Assembly (NCBI GenBank): GCA_963579925.1
Contig: CAUZJA010000128.1
Coordinates: 1-8,019 of the forward strand
Reading direction: 5' to 3'
DNA length: 8,019 nt
Source: UBA1151 sp963579925
Lineage (GTDB): Bacteria; Chloroflexota; Dehalococcoidia; Lucifugimonadales; Lucifugimonadaceae
This document shows positions 6,536 through 8,019 of this stretch, piece after piece. Below the pieces are notes generated by a model. That model was given only the letters and a program-made list of their open reading frames with translations. It was not told the DNA's origin and made no database searches. The first letter of the stretch is position 1, and every line of letters begins with the position of its first letter. Made by a program: the position numbers and the translations under genes.

Positions 6536-6543
6536 CTTCCTCT
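6536..6543 (-). promoter_or_regulatory. Ribosome binding site deciding the propeller start
   Basis: The minus strand reads AGAGGAAG followed by TCCT and the ATG. This near-consensus SD fixes the start at 6531 and argues against the in-frame upstream ATG at 6621. Confidence 0.75.
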
Positions 6544-6665
6544 TTTGAACAGCACTTTGGGCCTGATCGGCGAATTCCATGAGCGAAACTGGCTCCGATA
6601 ATACTCGCAACGCACCCACAACGTGTACTCTCAGTGCGCAATCTCTTATATCTAACTGGCTCTCT
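6544..6665. promoter_or_regulatory. Divergent intergenic region with a 9-bp direct repeat
   Basis: The gap between the divergent propeller and thiolase genes must hold both promoters. AACTGGCTC occurs at 6587-6595 and again at 6654-6662, 67 bp apart. AT-rich hexamers GATAAT (6597-6602, + strand), TATTAT (6603-6598, - strand) and TTATAT (6646-6651, + strand) could be -10 boxes. None has a well-spaced -35 partner, so exact promoters are not assigned. The repeats could be sites for a shared regulator. Confidence 0.35.
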
Positions 6666-6678
6666 AGTGAGGTCAAAC

Positions 6679-7866
6679 ATGCAGGACGTAGTAATTGTCA
6701 GCGGTGCCAGAACACCAGTTGGATCATTTGGTGGAGCACTCAAAGATGTGCTTGCCTCTGATCTTGGTGCAGCCGCGATCAAGGCCGCGATCGAGCGCGC
6801 AGGCATCGCTCCTTCAGATGTCGAAGAAATAGTCCTTGGCAACGCACTGCAGGCGTCAGAAGCCGGATACTCGGCCAGACTCTCTGGACTCAAAGCTGGC
6901 ATCCCACAAGAAACTACGGCGATCGCTATCAACCGGCAGTGCTCATCAGGGCTTGAGGCGATCAATATGGCCGCTCAGCTCATTCGCACAGGCGAAGTGG
7001 ATGTTGCCGTTGCTGGCGGTATCGAGAACATGAGCCAGTCGCCCTACCTGCTCGGCCCATCAGCGCGATTCGATGGGTTCCGAATGGGTGATTCGACAGT
7101 AATCGATTCCTTGGTCGAAGGCCTTGGCTGCCCCGTCAACCGCTACCACATGGGAGTGACCGCAGAGAACGTCGCCGCCCGTTTCGAGGTATCTCGCGAG
7201 GATCAGGATGAGCTCGCACTCATCAGCCATCAGCGCGCCGTTGCCGCCGCAACTGAAGGAAAATTCGACTCCCAGATCACCCCCGTCTCAGTACCCCAGC
7301 GTAGAGGTGACGACATCATCGTCAGCGCGGATGAAGGCCCCCGTCCGAACTCCAGCCTTGAGCGATTGGCATCACTCAGGCCCATCTTCAAACCCGGCGG
7401 TTCAGTCACTGCAGGCAATGCCTCCAGCATCAACGATGGCGCCGCCGCAGTGGTGCTGATGTCGTCCAAGAAAGCAGCAGAACTTGGCGCCACCCCACGG
7501 CTCAAGTGGAAGGCCCGCGGAGTCTCCGGTGTCGAGCCAGCGATCATGGGCGTTGGCCCCGTTCCGGCCGTCCAGAAGGTGATGGAGAAGGCGGGAATGG
7601 AGATCGGCGATCTCGATCTCATCGAGCTAAACGAAGCGTTCGCGTCACAGGCGCTCTACTGCATCCGGGAGCTAGGCCTCGATCTTGACGCCACCAACGT
7701 GAACGGCAGCGGAATCAGCCTTGGCCATCCGGTCGGCGCGACCGGCGCCATCATGACGGTAAAGCTGATGGAAGAGCTGACCGCCCGCGATCAGGAGACC
7801 GGCCTTGTGACGATGTGCGTAGGCGGTGGCCAGGGCGTCGCCACTGTCTTCGAACGAGTCAACTAG
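6679..7866 (+). CDS. Acetyl-CoA C-acetyltransferase (thiolase II type)
   Basis: This 395-residue cytosolic thiolase reversibly condenses two acetyl-CoA to acetoacetyl-CoA, or cleaves beta-ketoacyl-CoA at the end of beta-oxidation. All hallmark residues are present. The N-terminal VVIVSGARTPVGSFGG motif is there. The acyl-accepting cysteine is C88 in NRQCSSG. N318 lies in LNEAFA, H350 in SLGHPVGATGA and C380, the general acid/base, in CVGGGQG. Spacing matches biosynthetic thiolases (C89/N316/H348/C378 in the classical enzyme). The central MGVTAENVA and SREDQDELALISHQRA elements are typical. The ATG at 6679 follows AGTGAGGT with five bases of spacing and begins at the conserved first strand, so an in-frame ATG 15 codons upstream is rejected. 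The lipoprotein gene begins 7 nt after its stop and is probably co-transcribed. Whether it works in fatty-acid breakdown, ketone metabolism or biosynthesis cannot be decided here; a 3-ketoacyl-CoA thiolase with longer-chain preference is the main alternative. Confidence 0.94.
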   Translation: MQDVVIVSGARTPVGSFGGALKDVLASDLGAAAIKAAIERAGIAPSDVEEIVLGNALQASEAGYSARLSGLKAGIPQETTAIAINRQCSSGLEAINMAAQLIRTGEVDVAVAGGIENMSQSPYLLGPSARFDGFRMGDSTVIDSLVEGLGCPVNRYHMGVTAENVAARFEVSREDQDELALISHQRAVAAATEGKFDSQITPVSVPQRRGDDIIVSADEGPRPNSSLERLASLRPIFKPGGSVTAGNASSINDGAAAVVLMSSKKAAELGATPRLKWKARGVSGVEPAIMGVGPVPAVQKVMEKAGMEIGDLDLIELNEAFASQALYCIRELGLDLDATNVNGSGISLGHPVGATGAIMTVKLMEELTARDQETGLVTMCVGGGQGVATVFERVN

Positions 7867-7873
7867 GGTCCAC

Positions 7874-8019
7874 ATGACCAGAGCACTCTCGCTACTCTTC
7901 GCCGCGATTTTCGCGGTACTTGTGGCATGCGGATCTACCGATGAAACAGTAGATGAAAGTGGTCCGTCTGGCTCGACGCCAACGATTGTCGTTTCTCCCA
8001 CTAAGCTACTCGTAAGCTA
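7874..8019 (+). CDS. Lipoprotein of unknown function, N-terminal part only
   Basis: The ATG at 7874 begins a bacterial lipoprotein signal peptide: a short basic start (MTR), a hydrophobic core of about 14 residues, and a lipobox LVAC (16-19) with C19 as the lipid-attachment site followed by GS. After the cysteine comes an acidic Ser/Thr/Gly-rich linker (residues 20-37), then a beta-like start (TIVVSP), as in extracellular substrate-binding or redox lipoproteins. AGGG (7865-7868) overlaps the thiolase stop and sits five bases before the ATG. Forty-eight codons are visible, and the window ends inside the next codon (TA-), so whether the gene continues is unknown. The mature domain cannot be identified. 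Confidence 0.7.
   Translation, partial: MTRALSLLFAAIFAVLVACGSTDETVDESGPSGSTPTIVVSPTKLLVS

Overview
The window is a gene-dense stretch of a bacterial chromosome. It has moderately high GC, short intergenic gaps, Shine-Dalgarno (SD) motifs at many starts, and TTG/GTG starts beside ATG. No rRNA, tRNA, CRISPR array, insertion sequence or phage gene was found, and no gene-free stretch exceeds 300 bases. The mix of a type-2 dGTPase, DHA3/EntS-like exporters, an extended SDR enzyme, a small beta-propeller and a thiolase would suit a free-living heterotroph. A marine Chloroflexota lineage such as SAR202 is a possible source, but this is a weak guess from gene style and no marker gene supports it.

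Layout from left to right. Bases 1-150 are a leader region. On the + strand follow an extended SDR NAD(P)-dependent epimerase/dehydratase (151-1173) and, 25 nt later, a GNAT N-acetyltransferase (1199-1774). A 112-nt gap holds a perfect 8-bp inverted repeat plus a third copy of one arm. It leads into two tandem paralogous MFS exporters (1887-3158 and 3158-4432), whose stop and start codons share one base. A dGTP triphosphohydrolase-like HD protein (4494-5567) closes this + strand block.

On the - strand, a 34-residue single-span membrane peptide (5564-5668) converges on the dGTPase with overlapping stop codons. Upstream of it are a candidate 29-codon leader ORF with a perfect AGGAGG site, a long 9-bp inverted repeat, and a cytoplasmic NHL/Vgb/SMP-30-like beta-propeller (5821-6531). 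Across a 147-nt divergent intergenic region, the + strand resumes with an acetyl-CoA acetyltransferase-type thiolase (6679-7866). A lipoprotein follows 7 nt later and is cut by the right edge.

The MFS pair is one translationally coupled unit, probably for export of small hydrophobic compounds. The SDR enzyme and GNAT may form a separate small operon. The thiolase and lipoprotein are probably co-transcribed. No single pathway ties the window together, and I see no clear new defence or mobile system. The items most worth checking are the exporter pair with its putative operator, the small membrane ORF with its leader, and the His-Gly pattern in the short propeller.
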